A DNA stretch of 64,000 nt, taken from Arabidopsis thaliana. Lineage: Eukaryota; Streptophyta; Magnoliopsida; Brassicales; Brassicaceae. The position numbers and the translations under genes were made by a program. Under the pieces are notes generated by a model. The model saw nothing but the letters and a program-made list of their open reading frames with translations, was not told the origin of the DNA and did not search any database. The first letter of the stretch is position 1, and the number at the start of each line of letters is the position of its first letter. Below, one piece after another: positions 33,489 to 45,000 of this stretch. The DNA is taken from contig NC_003076.8 in assembly GCF_000001735.4 (NCBI RefSeq), positions 22,819,835 through 22,883,834 on the forward strand. The letters run 5' to 3'.

Positions 33489-34741
33489 TTATAGCTTTGA
33501 GAATGAAAGCTGACATCTGCTGGAATTAATCCTTCCCATGAACTCAAACTCCATTGGTATGTGGATTCTCTCTTCCAACGTGACTACTGATGAGAATCGA
33601 ATACTCATAGTCTTTATGAAGTTTCCATTCTTTAACAAATACTTCACCACATCCTTCTCTTCTTGTGTCCCTTTGTACAAAATCCACTTAACAGTTTCGA
33701 GACTCACAAGTAAGCATTCAGGAACAGAATTGGGTTGCTCCCATTTAGTACGGACATGTTTGGAATTCCTGCAGCTCCAGTTTCTCTCTCTCTGAGATCA
33801 AACAGTTCATGACAAAGAGTTGCAATTTAATATACTGAAGATGCAACAACATCATCTAGTTTTGGATCAAAACTTACTGATTGGTAGAGTTTGAGAGATC
33901 GGAGTTTAGGTGAACGTCTGAGGATAAGATTCAACCAATCTAAGGAGCACATAACACATAGCTCTAGACACACGAGCTGGTCAAAGTCTCCTCCCGGATA
34001 TGAACCCTGCAAAAGTGACAGCATCATCAGCCGAAACTAAATATAATAAACGCAAAAGAATCTTAAACACGAGAAACATAGAGACTTTACCGTTTGTGGT
34101 TTTAAACACAAGGAAAGTTTTTTAGACGAGGTAAGACTTTCCAGAAGCTTCTCAGAATCAATATGTCTAAGGTGGATTTCTGCATCCAATTGCTCGGGCA
34201 TATTCACTAATGAGCAAAACCCACTAAAATGATCAACAATATCTAAATGCTTTAAAGAAGGAGCATTGATCACAAATCCATGATCAGTTTTTGGATTGTG
34301 ATAACCCCCTACTGTGTAGCGGATGTTTAAGCTCTGCAACGATGGCACACAAATTGCGAAAGTCTTCACATTGTCAGCGCCCCATCGGTGCACAACCAAT
34401 GTTTCAAGAATAGGGAAACAAGACAAAAGCCTCTCAACGGTTTTATCGCTTGAGAACTTTACATCTAGAAGAGATAAATTCTTGACGGACCGGAAACAAG
34501 TTGTCGAATGAACATCCTCAATGGTCAATTTCATAAAGCGTAAAGCCACAAGGGTGTGAAACTTTCCGAAAAACTCTAAAGCTGCAGCACTATATGTACC
34601 GTCATAGTCAAGCGTCGGAATCAATTTCCAAACAGAACCCCATCGTTTGGACAAAAGACTTGTAGACGCAGCAACTTTTATCGGAATTAATGACAAAATC
34701 TTCACCAGCAAATCGTTAGGCAAATCACTGATATTTCTCAT
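33489..34741 (-). CDS. F-box/FBD protein with shortened LRR part (cluster gene 7)
   Basis: Exons 34741-34091, 34006-33878 and 33791-33489, phase 0, 360 residues, about 60-95 shorter than its paralogues. F-box MRNISDLPNDLLVKILSLIP with LLSKRWGSVWKLIP. After the F-box the sequence jumps from LDYDGTYSAAALEFFGKF straight to HTLVALRFMKLTIED. The block carrying RFVDRSL ... LETLHLKLG and the first repeats, present in all neighbours, is gone without loss of frame. The remaining LRR has CFPILETLVVHRW and NAPSLKHLDIVDH. The FBD exon begins RERNWSCRNSKH, a longer lead than usual, and ends RCQLSFSKL. Probably AT5G56430. Still open, but function is uncertain. Confidence 0.88.
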
Positions 34742-35907
34742 GTTGAAACAACCTTTGGTTCTTCTATTGGAATTTGGAAGACATAGAAAACCTAGGAGAA
34801 CCTCAAAATGACATAGACATTGATATCAGAAGAAGAAAAAGCAAAGAACCGTAATCATATATATCAGGTTTCGCCTTGATATTACGATGACCTAGAAAAA
34901 ATAAAGTGCAAAGAGAAAGTTCGTACTAACCTTTTTGTTATATACAGTATCTGTTACTGCCAAGAACGCTCCTCTGAATGGGTCGAAACCCTAGTTTTGT
35001 TATATAGCTAGTTTCACATCTTTATTGGTAAAACAGTATTAATGAAAACTCTATGTGTGATCGGGTAAATCTTGTAAAAAAGGGACAAAACTCAAGCAAT
35101 ATTTTTATTTAGATCTTTTATATAATTATATATAGATTTTATATATTTGCATTTTAATGTACTTTATGCACATTTGTTAAGAAATAAGAACTAATTAAGC
35201 TAGAAGTAATAATAAGTTTACCATTATAATAAATAGGGAAAAATCATGCACCTACAAATACTGTATTAGTAAATATTTAAGAAACATTTCCCATCAAGTT
35301 TTGTAAAATCTCTCTAATTAATATATCAAGATTTTTTGGATAATTTGCAAACATCTTTTTTTAAAGATAATTTTTCTGTGATGATTTTATTAGAATTTTG
35401 GATAGAAAATCTTTAATGATTTCAAAGAAGGGGATTCAAACATTTATATGATTTTTTTTCTCTGTAGCTACCCGATTTACTCTGCTCGTAATCATTGTTC
35501 AACAGGTAAAACTAACCGTAATTCTGAATTGAGATTCCGTTCCGTGTCTATTAATCCCAGAGGAAATGGTTCAACATAAATCTCTACTTTTAAAAAGTGT
35601 TAAAAAACTAATACCCAAATTATTTGAGAAACCTTTTATTCATCTAAAAGTCAAAATCTCCCTAACTATATTTAACTTATTACAGAGGGAATCGTCAAAA
35701 CACGAATGTATTATATATTCATCTCAATTCTGAAAACAAGCATGCTTTCTCATGATTAAGAAAAAACAGTAGTGAGAAGTAATGTGAATCACTTCGATCA
35801 TATTATAACTTATATAAAGTTATCAAAGCAACATAATTAAGTACCAACGATGCTCCAACAATGAAAACGACTATTTCTATACCTCTGAGATATGATCGAT
35901 GGAAACT
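34742..35907. other. Spacer between F-box genes 7 and 8
   Basis: Promoter of gene 7, then very AT-rich DNA. The end at about 35718-35907 is the 3' flank of gene 8 and has a second copy at about 37733 onwards. Confidence 0.5.
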
Positions 35908-37283
35908 TCAGGTGAAGGAAAGCCCACATTTAGTACAAATCCTGTGTATGGACGATAGCTCTTGCAGCATCTTGAGTTTCTCGTTATCATTGGTCGATTT
36001 CAGGGATCTAATAGCCATTGTCTTAAGCTGTCGAGAGTTTTCTAGCAAATACATCACCACTTTTTTCTCTACTTCTCTTCCTTTGTAATCAATCCACTCA
36101 ACAGTTTCAAGACTCGAAATCAAACACTTAGGAACAGAACTCGGCTGCTCCCATTGAGTTTGAACATCTACGGAACTGCTGCAACATCTCTTAAGAGGAT
36201 CTAGCAATTGATAAAATTTTGCTTGTCTTTGTTCGAATCTGAGAACTCGGAGTTTAGGTGTATGGTTGAGTATAAGACGACACCAACCTAAAGAGCATGT
36301 ACAAAGACTTAGAGACACTAGCTGATTGAAGACGCCTATAGGACATGAATCCTGCAAATGGCATCATAAGTTATAGAAATTATAATGAAATCAAAAATAG
36401 AATATATATAGTCACAAAATCTCATAGACCTTACCAGTGGTGGTTGTAGACATAAGGCAAGGCGTTTGGTTGAGGTAAGACAACCCATAAACATCTTAGA
36501 ATCACCATGTCGAACCTTGATAGAAGCCTTCACGAGGTCTGGCATTTTTACTAAAGAACGGAACCCACTATGGGGAGAAAAGTTCAACAACGTCAACGAC
36601 TTTAAAGACGGAGCTTTGATCACAAACCCAACATCATCTCCAGGAACTTGAGAGCGACAGTCTATGGCTATTAATCTCTGCAATGAAGGAGCCGCGATTG
36701 TGAAATTTTTCACGTTGTCATTTCGACGAATCAATATCAGTCCTTCAAGGACAGGGCAACCGGATAAAAGTCTATTAACAATCTCATCACTTGAGAATTT
36801 CGCAAATAAAAGGACCAGAACCTTGAGTGACCGGAAACAAAACATGAAAGGAGCATCATCCACAGTGAAATCTAGTAGGAGGTATAAGGACACAAGGGTT
36901 TCACATGTATACAGGCTCCTAGGCAACCGTATGGGCCCTGTACTGGGTATGTACCGGTAAATATGAAGATTGCGCACTCGACGAGAAATCGCAACACTAA
37001 TCCATGTTTCAATATCTGAAGGAGGACAATTTCGACTAAGTGAGAGATGCAGAGTTTCCAAGACTGGAGCTTCGTGAAGTAGCAAAAACTTGTCAACAAA
37101 TCGTGAAGCTCTCCAATGCTCAGTGTCAACAAGAGATGGATCACGATAATCAAGCTTTGGCACATGCTTCCAGAGATAACGCCATCGCTTGGACAAAAGG
37201 TTAGTGGATACAACAACTTTGGTTGGAACGAATGACAATATCTTAAAAACTACATCATCTGGCAACAAACTGATCCTATCCAT
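35908..37283 (-). CDS. F-box/LRR/FBD protein lacking one intron (cluster gene 8)
   Basis: Two exons only, 37283-36435 and 36351-35908, phase 0, 430 residues. F-box MDRISLLPDDVVFKILSFVP with LLSKRWRYLWKHVP; LRR marks RFVDKFLLLHEAP, GCPVLEGLILIRR and KAPSLKSLTLLNF. The second exon joins what are separate exons 2 and 3 in all other members: after LRVLRFEQ, where the others have a GT donor, the frame runs on through RQAKFYQLLDPLKRCC into the FBD (SSVPKCLISSLETVEWIDYK to CGLSFT). The extra residues look like intron turned coding sequence or a new linker. Recognised from memory as AT5G56440. Confidence 0.92.
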
Positions 37284-37732
37284 TGTAAACGAATCCTTCA
37301 AAATCTCAAAAGTTTGCCTCAGTGGTTTTTGTTGCCGATAATAGAGTAAGATTTAAAAAGGTTAAAAGCATCTTCGGTATCAATTTCGCAAGCAAGAAGG
37401 CAAAAACCAAACCCTAGCAATGATGACGATGCACTCGTTCCAGATCAAACCATCTTCGACTCTTAGGAGAATATATATACGAAAGAAAAATTGAGAATCA
37501 ACGAGAAAGTTTAACCTCTAACTTTGTCCTCTTTTTTTTAACCACCTAAATTTTAATCAGAAAGGAAAACTCTAAATGAAGCAAAAAAGAAAAAAAAAAA
37601 AAAAAAGGAAAAAGTAACGTTTTGATCGTACGACGCCGTTTGCACTTGGGACAAAGTTGTACAACTTTTTACAGCACACGTCAACAGCACCCATACGGTA
37701 AAATTCTAAAATGTTATATATAAAAAAAATTA
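37284..37732. other. Promoter region of F-box gene 8
   Basis: AT-rich promoter DNA with poly(A) runs near 37590. No further gene. Confidence 0.45.
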
Positions 37733-38093
37733 TTCATCTCAATTCTGAAAACAAAGTATGTTCTCATGATGGCAATGACACCAATAACTTTGGACACAAA
37801 AAAAAAAAGAAAAAAAAAAGATTGGTGTCGTGAGAAGTGATGAGAATTAGACAAGTCCCTTTGAAAACATAACTGCTCATGATGCTCCAAGAATAAAAAC
37901 GACTAGTTCTATATCTCTGAGATGATCAATGGAACTTCACGTGAAGGAAAGCCGAGATTTAGTAGAAATCCTCGGTGTAGACGATAGCTCTTGCAACATC
38001 TTGAGTTCCTCGTTATCACTAGTCGATTTCAAAGATATAATAGCCATTGTCTTTAGCTGTCTAGAGTTCTCTAATAAATACATCACCACTTAG
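37733..38093 (-). pseudogene. Duplicated 3' end of F-box gene 8
   Basis: About 360 bp closely matching 35718-36060. It starts in the shared flank (TTCATCTCAATTCTGAAAAC) and continues through the last FBD codons of gene 8 (ACGATAGCTCTTGCA, CATCTTGAG, TAGCCATTGTCTT and AATACATCACCACTT). Similarity ends near 38093, so only the FBD end and its flank were copied. The copy lies upstream of gene 8 in the same orientation. Several small length changes break the coding frame. Confidence 0.85.
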
Positions 38094-38937
38094 CTGATCA
38101 AGTAGCTTTCAACCTCCTTAGGTTTTCTCTCCAACCAAACCAGTAGACACAAGCAACATAGTAGTAAGTTCTGAACAAATAAATTTGCCAAAAGATTTCG
38201 ATACTGCGTAAAAAAGAGTAAATTTTGAAGTGATTCGTTTCAGATACTCAGAATAAATTGCCAAAGTAGGGAAGACATGGAATCTTTGTGGCTTTCAGAT
38301 ATTGGTAATGGGCAGAGTATTTGACTTGGTGTCACTGATTCATCATGGCAGATGAATACTAAATCATGAAGCTTTATTTCTTCTTTACATATACAATCAC
38401 CTATCATAAATCACCCAACTTCAAAAATGTAACAAAGAGATCACAATGAAAATGAGAAAGAGATAAGATGACTACGTCGTGTGTAACCGAGTATAAATTC
38501 CACATTATCCGGGTTAAAAAGCTAAACCATCGTACTATGTCTTGGACAGACCCACTTTCTTGTATCCACAGAACAAGAGTAGATCAAAGTTCGAACCTTT
38601 GTAATCTTATACATAATGAAAACTTAGATTGATGATGACAAAAATTATCAAAAACGAATGCAATGCTTGAGCTTAGACCAATCCATGTCTTTTATTTACA
38701 AAATAGATTCCTTCTTTTTTCTTTCCTCATACACACAAAGTCTATAACAAAAAGAAAAGAATCAAGATGCATAGTGTTTCAGCCAAATCCTCAAAACTGA
38801 ATACGGTAAAACGAATATTATCACCTAAAGCTTTCTCTCTACATATGTCCATGTTAAGGTGTAGTAACAAAATGAAAAATCATTCTTCTTCTGTCTCTAA
38901 TTTGGATAGACAAGGCTTACCTCTCAGCTTGTTAATC
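38094..38937. other. Spacer before PM-ANT1
   Basis: AT-rich. Open stretches on the plus strand around 38767-39243 are antisense shadows of PM-ANT1 and its 3' UTR. No supported gene. Confidence 0.45.
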
Positions 38938-39930
38938 TTAGATCCCTCCCCAATTCAAGAACCTCTTCACTTCATCATAAAAAACCAAGATAGCAGCCGA
39001 ACCGGTGCTCCTAAACATATTAGAGAGTGCTCCACGGTAAAACGAAGCCAACCCTTCACTCCTATATATCTTCTTCCAACAATCCAATGTGCTACGGTAC
39101 ATCGGATGCTCCATCCCGGATTGCATCATTATCCGTCTACGAACTGTATCCAACGGGTAAGAAGCCAAACCAGCAGATGTAGTCACAGCTTGAGCCAAAC
39201 CCCATCTCTTCCACAATGCCAACTCAGGTTTAGTATCCTCTGAGAAAATCTCCTTAACTGTATCAAACCCTCCAAAGTATAAGCCACGGTGAATAATCAC
39301 ACCATGTAGAGACGCAGGTAAGCCTCTATAGATTCCTCTAACCCCATCTTTCTTATGAATCGTTGACAAGAAATGATGGATTCCTCTGAACTGACGAGCT
39401 TCAGGCTTCCCAATGTCAGCAGCTAAACGAGTATGCGCGATATCAAGCGGATAAACAACAATCAAAGCAGTACAACCAGCAGCAGAACCAGCCATGAAAT
39501 TAGCTAATGCACCAGAGAAGATATGATTCTCTTGAGAGCTACTGTTTCTAAGAATGCTTCTATATAGATCCTTAAGAGAGAAATTAAGAGCAACAGAAGG
39601 ATAATAACGGAGCACACTGCTTCCATTGCCTCTCCATAAAGATAAAACACCTTCTTCTCTAACAGTACGGAAGATAAAATCAAACATTCCTTTAAACCTT
39701 CTCTTCCCTGCGTGACCTTCGTCTCCAACGATTGCGATATTGCTCTCTTGTGTCTGCAATAAAAGCTTGGCTCTTTCGATTGGTGCCACGATCGTGTGAA
39801 CAACACCTCCCATTACAGCACCAGCAAGCAAATCTTTTTGGAAATGTTTCAGAGTTTGAGGAAGCGATAATGGTGATTGATTCCTTCGATTTCTTGATGG
39901 ATCTTCTTCGTCTTCTTTTGAAATACACAT
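38938..39930 (-). CDS. PM-ANT1: Plasma-membrane ADP/ATP carrier PM-ANT1
   Basis: A mitochondrial-carrier-family protein. Published work places this member in the plasma membrane of pollen-forming tissue, where it exports ATP. Single-exon frame of 330 residues starting MCISKEDEEDPS. Three carrier repeats, each with the P-x-[DE]-x-x-[KR] signature after the odd helices: APIERAKLLLQTQ, YPLDIAHTRLAAD and YPLDTVRRRIMMQ. The last carries RRRIMM, a one-residue variant of the RRRMMM nucleotide-binding motif that marks ADP/ATP carriers. The N-terminus lacks the long cleaved extension of the plant mitochondrial AAC1-3 carriers. An upstream TTG-started extension exists but the ATG at 39930 gives the expected length. 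From memory AT5G56450. Confidence 0.95.
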   Translation of the reverse strand: MCISKEDEEDPSRNRRNQSPLSLPQTLKHFQKDLLAGAVMGGVVHTIVAPIERAKLLLQTQESNIAIVGDEGHAGKRRFKGMFDFIFRTVREEGVLSLWRGNGSSVLRYYPSVALNFSLKDLYRSILRNSSSQENHIFSGALANFMAGSAAGCTALIVVYPLDIAHTRLAADIGKPEARQFRGIHHFLSTIHKKDGVRGIYRGLPASLHGVIIHRGLYFGGFDTVKEIFSEDTKPELALWKRWGLAQAVTTSAGLASYPLDTVRRRIMMQSGMEHPMYRSTLDCWKKIYRSEGLASFYRGALSNMFRSTGSAAILVFYDEVKRFLNWGGI

Positions 39931-40078
39931 CTTTGAAAATGCAGTCAATAAACACAAAGTTTCGATCTTTGAATGAAAAACAACAAATTGGGAAATGGGT
40001 TTGATTCGAATTTCTCAATCTGACATTATATTGGGAACGAAACAACTTGTAGATTCCAAAGAAACAGGGAAAATTTAG

Positions 40079-40414
40079 AAACCCCTAGAAATTCCCATAA
40101 AGAGAAAACCAAAACCTCAAGCGACGATTAAGGATCAGAAAAAGAAAGAAAGAGATATCTTTGCTGGAGATGATTTGGTTCCTTGCGTGGATTCGAACTC
40201 AAGCCACAACGAGATAAAGGAAGGTGTTAGCTTTCAAGAGATGTTGCGAAAGATAGATGAACTGAGACTGGATAATTCTGATACATCAAATATTGGGCTT
40301 GGGCTCAATGTCTACAGGCCCAAATATACTTACTTTAACAACATAACATATCTTCAAAACCAAAACCCATCTATATTCCATTATAAAAAACAAACCGCAT
40401 TGAGACCAAAATGA
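40079..40414 (+). other. Open frame of unknown origin, possible gene fragment
   Basis: A 111-codon stretch stays open on the plus strand from just after a stop at 40076 to TGA at 40412. The first part looks coding (a Lys-rich run, then DIFAGDDLVPCVDSNSSHNE and EGVSFQEMLRKIDELRL), while the end becomes AT-rich filler. The first ATG in frame is only at 40241. There is no clear upstream exon, because the DNA before it is the 5' side of the divergent PM-ANT1 gene. I do not recognise the protein. It may be a captured exon fragment or a short unknown gene. Confidence 0.3.
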
Positions 40415-40648
40415 TATTAAACAAACCTTTGTTTTTAGAAGAAGCATCGAGTTGATCACAAAAAAGTGTTGATAACTTGAGAAGAGGCCAAGTCCTATTA
40501 TTCAAATTTAATCATGGTTTCATCTTCTTCTAAACAAAATGTAAGAGCGACAACATAAGAAGCTATAAGAGCTTTCTCAACACATCTAACTTTCAGACCA
40601 AATGCCTCTAGCGTTCATGAAACGAACTATATATATTACAATCTCTTT

Positions 40649-42074
40649 TCAATCCAACATAAGTTTACATGAGCTTGAAGCTCTATGCAGAGAAACAACC
40701 TCCTTATGTTTCTGAAATCTCTCTTTCATGGGAAACACTCTTTGAACAGAGAAAGCCGCAGTCTTTAGCTGTCTTGCATTCTTTAGGATGTACGCCACTA
40801 TTTTCTTCTCCTCATCTCTTCCATTGTAATATTTCCACTCAAAAGTAGACAGATGTAACCGCAAACATTCTGGAACTGAAATTGGTCCTCTCCAGTGACT
40901 TTCAATGGACGATATGAAACAACGTTCTTTGCACTAACAGAACACCAATTATAGTGTATTAGCCCTTGCAGTTATAAGGTAAGACAATGATAACAAGTGA
41001 ATAACTGAATGTAAGTGTTACCTTTCCGAGCTTGAGAACTTGTAGTTTAGGAGAATTATCAAGCATCCAAGTAAGCAGACCCCACCACCCTGGAGAGTCT
41101 TGACATAGCTCCAAATGGACAAGATGATAAATCCCTATTTGGTGTTGAAGCTGCATAAACAATGACTAGAAACATAAGCAAAACAGTATAGATGTAATAA
41201 ATTACAAGATAACAGAGATTGGTTTTTACTACCACTGAATTAGTTAGACATAAATAGAGATTCTTGACTGATGGAAGAGATCCCAGTAGCTTCATGGGAC
41301 TTTTATGAACAACTTTAACAATTGCCTCAATCACCTCAGGCATATTCTCACACAAATAAGAGTCACCATTGAAATCTACTAAGCTCAAGTACTTCAGAGA
41401 TGGGACATTAATCACAATCATATTGCCGTATTTTATTGGGTTAAAAATATCAAATTTCATTATAGAACCACGATGACATATAGTCGTCGTCGTTTCTAGC
41501 ATTGTCCAACATCAACTCCTCAAGAACAGGACAAACCAGATAAAAGCCGACGATGAGATTGGTTGCTTTTGAACACTACACGTACAAGGTGTAATGATTT
41601 CAAGGACGGAAGACAAACATCGATAGGAACATCCAAAGTAACTGCGTAAGAGAGTTTCAAGACCTAGAGCTTTTCATATGTGTAAAGACTGTTAGGTAAT
41701 TTGATTAAGCTATGTTTCTTGTCTTTGAAATCAGCATTACAGTGGCGAATGTCGAGTTCACGCACACCGCGAACCATTCCAATAGTGATCCATGTTGTTA
41801 TATCTTCATAGCTGCAACAAGGACCAACTTTAAACTTCAAAGTTTCTAGAACCGGAGCTTTATGAAACACCATTGATCTGTTCACACACTTGAGAAAACT
41901 CCCGTAATTAGAAGGCTCGAGTTCGAAATTATCATCAAAATCAAACTTTTGAACCATCGTCCAAAGATTCTTCCATCGTTTCGACAAAATAGTTGAGGCA
42001 ACTACATATTTGGTAGGAAGTTCTGACAAAATCTTCAAGAGCAAGTCATCGGACAGAGTACTAATAATATCCAT
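40649..42074 (-). pseudogene. Broken F-box/LRR/FBD gene (cluster member 9)
   Basis: Starts well at 42074 (MDIISTLSDDLLLKILSELP with ILSKRWKNLW) but hits a stop at 41664-41666 after SLYTYEKL, where paralogues continue with xLVVLKL. The following LRR stretch (LDVPIDVCLPSLKSLHL, then ELMLDNA) is in changed frames, so at least one stop and two frame changes separate it from the later part. From about 41500 the frame is open again: VPSLKYLSLVDF, ENMPEVIEAIV to the donor at 41233/41232, exon 41150-41022, and the FBD exon 40933-40649 (ISVPECLRLHLSTFEWKYY to SCKLMLD). The second half could still give an FBD-only protein. Pseudogene of cluster origin, separated from the rest by PM-ANT1. Confidence 0.85.
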
Positions 42075-45000
42075 ATCTAAACCCTAATTAAACCCCTTAA
42101 GTAATTTCTTCGAAAACAACACGAACACCAGATGGGTTATGCGATCCAAAGTTCCAGCATCCGAAATCTCTAAAGTATATTACTCAGGAAATCAGCAAAT
42201 ATCCCTTGAATCAAGTAAAACCCTATCAAAGTCACGAAAGAGAGAGAGGAGACGAGAAGAAAACTGACAAGAATAATGATTACTGTTGGGCCAAGATGGG
42301 CCTCGTTATCTGTTTAAGTGGGCTGCTATTATGTTAGCATGTTAAGTCCTTAATCTCTCTCTATTCCTCAATTCTTCATCTCCAACCTCTATGTCTTCTA
42401 TTTCTCACCTCCTTTCTGTTACTTCCTTGATATACCCCAAAACGGGTTCTATCAAAAACCGAAAACCTAGATGATGAAGCAGAATCAGAATCAGAAAGAC
42501 AGATACTTTTAAATGAGATTGAAAGGAAACGATTAGGGAATATTTGGTCCATCTGAAAGTTTGACGAGAGATTGACAGTGACTCGTGTAATTGAAATGAA
42601 CAAACAAAAAAAGAGAAATTGGGCCTAATTTAATATTTAAGGCCCAAACATTTTTGCTTGGTTTTTCTTTTTCAGATCAAAGACTTTAAATTTGGATGTT
42701 TCTCTCAAATTCAAAATGTCCATTAATTTAATTGTTTTTTTTAGGTTGATATTTGGACTAATCTGATCAATTCTTGCTTGCCGCCCTGAAACGAAACATT
42801 CTATGCACTCAACAAGTCAACATGACGTCAATTGGTTGAAACATAATATTATCTTTATCTAGGAAATTCTAAGCTTTTGTTCATTATTTTCAGTATTATT
42901 ACTATTATAACATTGACCGTTGACAATGCAAGCTGTAATTCTTTCTAAAAGACTCAATGTTTTATCATAACTCATAATATTATAACTTTGTTCTCATAGC
43001 TAAGTTTAGTAGAGTTCACCGCCTCACCGGCTAAGGAAGGGGTCGAACAAATGAGATTGACAGATTGTTAATAATTGAAAATATTTGAAATGTTTTCTTG
43101 ATACATATTCTTTGGCTGGTATTATGCAAAATCCACGGAAAATCTTCATCTTTTTAATCCTTAATATACGAGAAAATAAACCGTAAGATGCAAGTTAAGT
43201 TTTTCTTCTTACCCGGCAAGAATGTCCTTTCTTGGTCTACAATTAACAAATCTAAAATGATATAATTTTTTAAAAGTAATTGGATATATACATCTTTTGT
43301 TTATTTTCTAATTCTAGTTTTTTTTATATATCATGGTATTTTTAAAATAAACTTATAGCTGAATTTCTTTTTATGCTCAATCAGTTTATACATATATGGA
43401 TGGGTATTTGGTCCTCTCTTTTTTTTTGGACAAAGATTTTTAGTCCTAAGTGGCGTTCCGTGATTCAAATGTAAAGACATAGTTTCTTTTACCAAAAGAG
43501 TGTAAGACAGATATTGTTTAGCAATATCTTAAGGAGACTTCTTAGTGAGGGAAAAAAATAGAAAGGATAAAAGAACAAGTGGGTGTGGAATGATCTATAG
43601 CAACAACTTTACATCAACGAATCAGAGAACCTTTTTTACTTCTCTAACGTCTAACCTAAAGAATTTAGAAATTTGCTATTAGTCGGGAAGAAAACAAACA
43701 ACAAATTTTAAGCTTATTTAACCCAAAAACTGAGAAAAGAAAAAGGAGAAGAAATTTCAAGCCTAACACCTGGAGAATGAGATAAAAAGGGATCCAAGAA
43801 ACAAACTAGTGGGTGTTGAATTATATCTCTTGTTGAAGCAACTTTCTACCACTTATTATTACCCGCACACGTTTGATTTATTGTATTCACACACATTTTA
43901 ATTTCGTGCATTTGAATGAGTAAACTTAAATACAATAATATTACTATATCTGAATAAAAAAGAACCTCCTAACTTCAGCTTCACTTGTTCAAAATATTCA
44001 ATCATATTGTCTTCTTTTTTTGACAGCACATACAATCATACTAACAATAACATACAAAAATTAAGAAATACTAAAGAGTAAATGTGCGTGATGACTGATG
44101 ACATAAGGAATACATAAATAAGTCGGACTTTAAGTGGAACATTAATCTTGAAGATTCTTCTGCGTTTTGTAATGTTAGGTATGGTTTTTATAGGATATTT
44201 ACATATAATTATATCCAAGTTGATGCTCATTGATCCACTAATTTTCCGATTCTACGGGGTAATATATTTTTTTTTTTGATGAACATTGTTTGTATAAATC
44301 ATTATAACCATACATACATGACTAAGATGAATAAACATTCATAAATACGACAAATAATTATAAAATTTATTATGACAAAAAATTTCTTATAAAATTTTCA
44401 AAATATATATTTTTCCTCACGTATAAGATTTATACAATAACTAGGTTTCCAAACTTACATATTTACAAAAATAATAATTAATATACCTCTACTTAGAGAA
44501 AGAGGAATAATTAAAAAAAAATTTGGAAAGCCTAATGCATAAAAAGTCTTGCTTTAATAATGGATTGGATCCTTTTTATTCTTTGTTTAAGGAAAAATAG
44601 GTTCGTCGACAGCTCTACTTGTGAGTAATGACTAATGAGCACATCCGTTTTTGGAGAAATTAGCCGATATAAAATATTGAGCCACTTTCTGAGATTATGC
44701 ACTAACATAGTATCGATTAAAATGAAATGTGAATGACGCCAATAATGAGAGAAATGTGAACACACAATTTTATCGATAACAAAAAACAAACAGAAAAAGA
44801 GCAATAAGAAAGAATTGAGAAAGGCAAAGGCGCACGCTTAGACAAAAAGAAAGCAATCGAGAAAAAGGAAAAATAAAAATAGAAATAACAAGAAAAATAA
44901 AGAGACTTGTGGTCTGAAAATGCGTTTCATACATGCGCACTATTAAGCAGAAAACACCAAAAAAACAAATCCCAAAAATGAAAATAAAAACAACTTTTTT

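Noticed and set aside
38767-39243. 158-codon plus-strand frame overlapping PM-ANT1
   Set aside because: Mirrors the third-codon pattern of the carrier gene on the other strand; no homology.
42284-42470. TGTTGGGCC start and CT-rich stretch resembling a retroelement solo LTR
   Set aside because: No matching right end or target duplication could be found, so the call is not supported.
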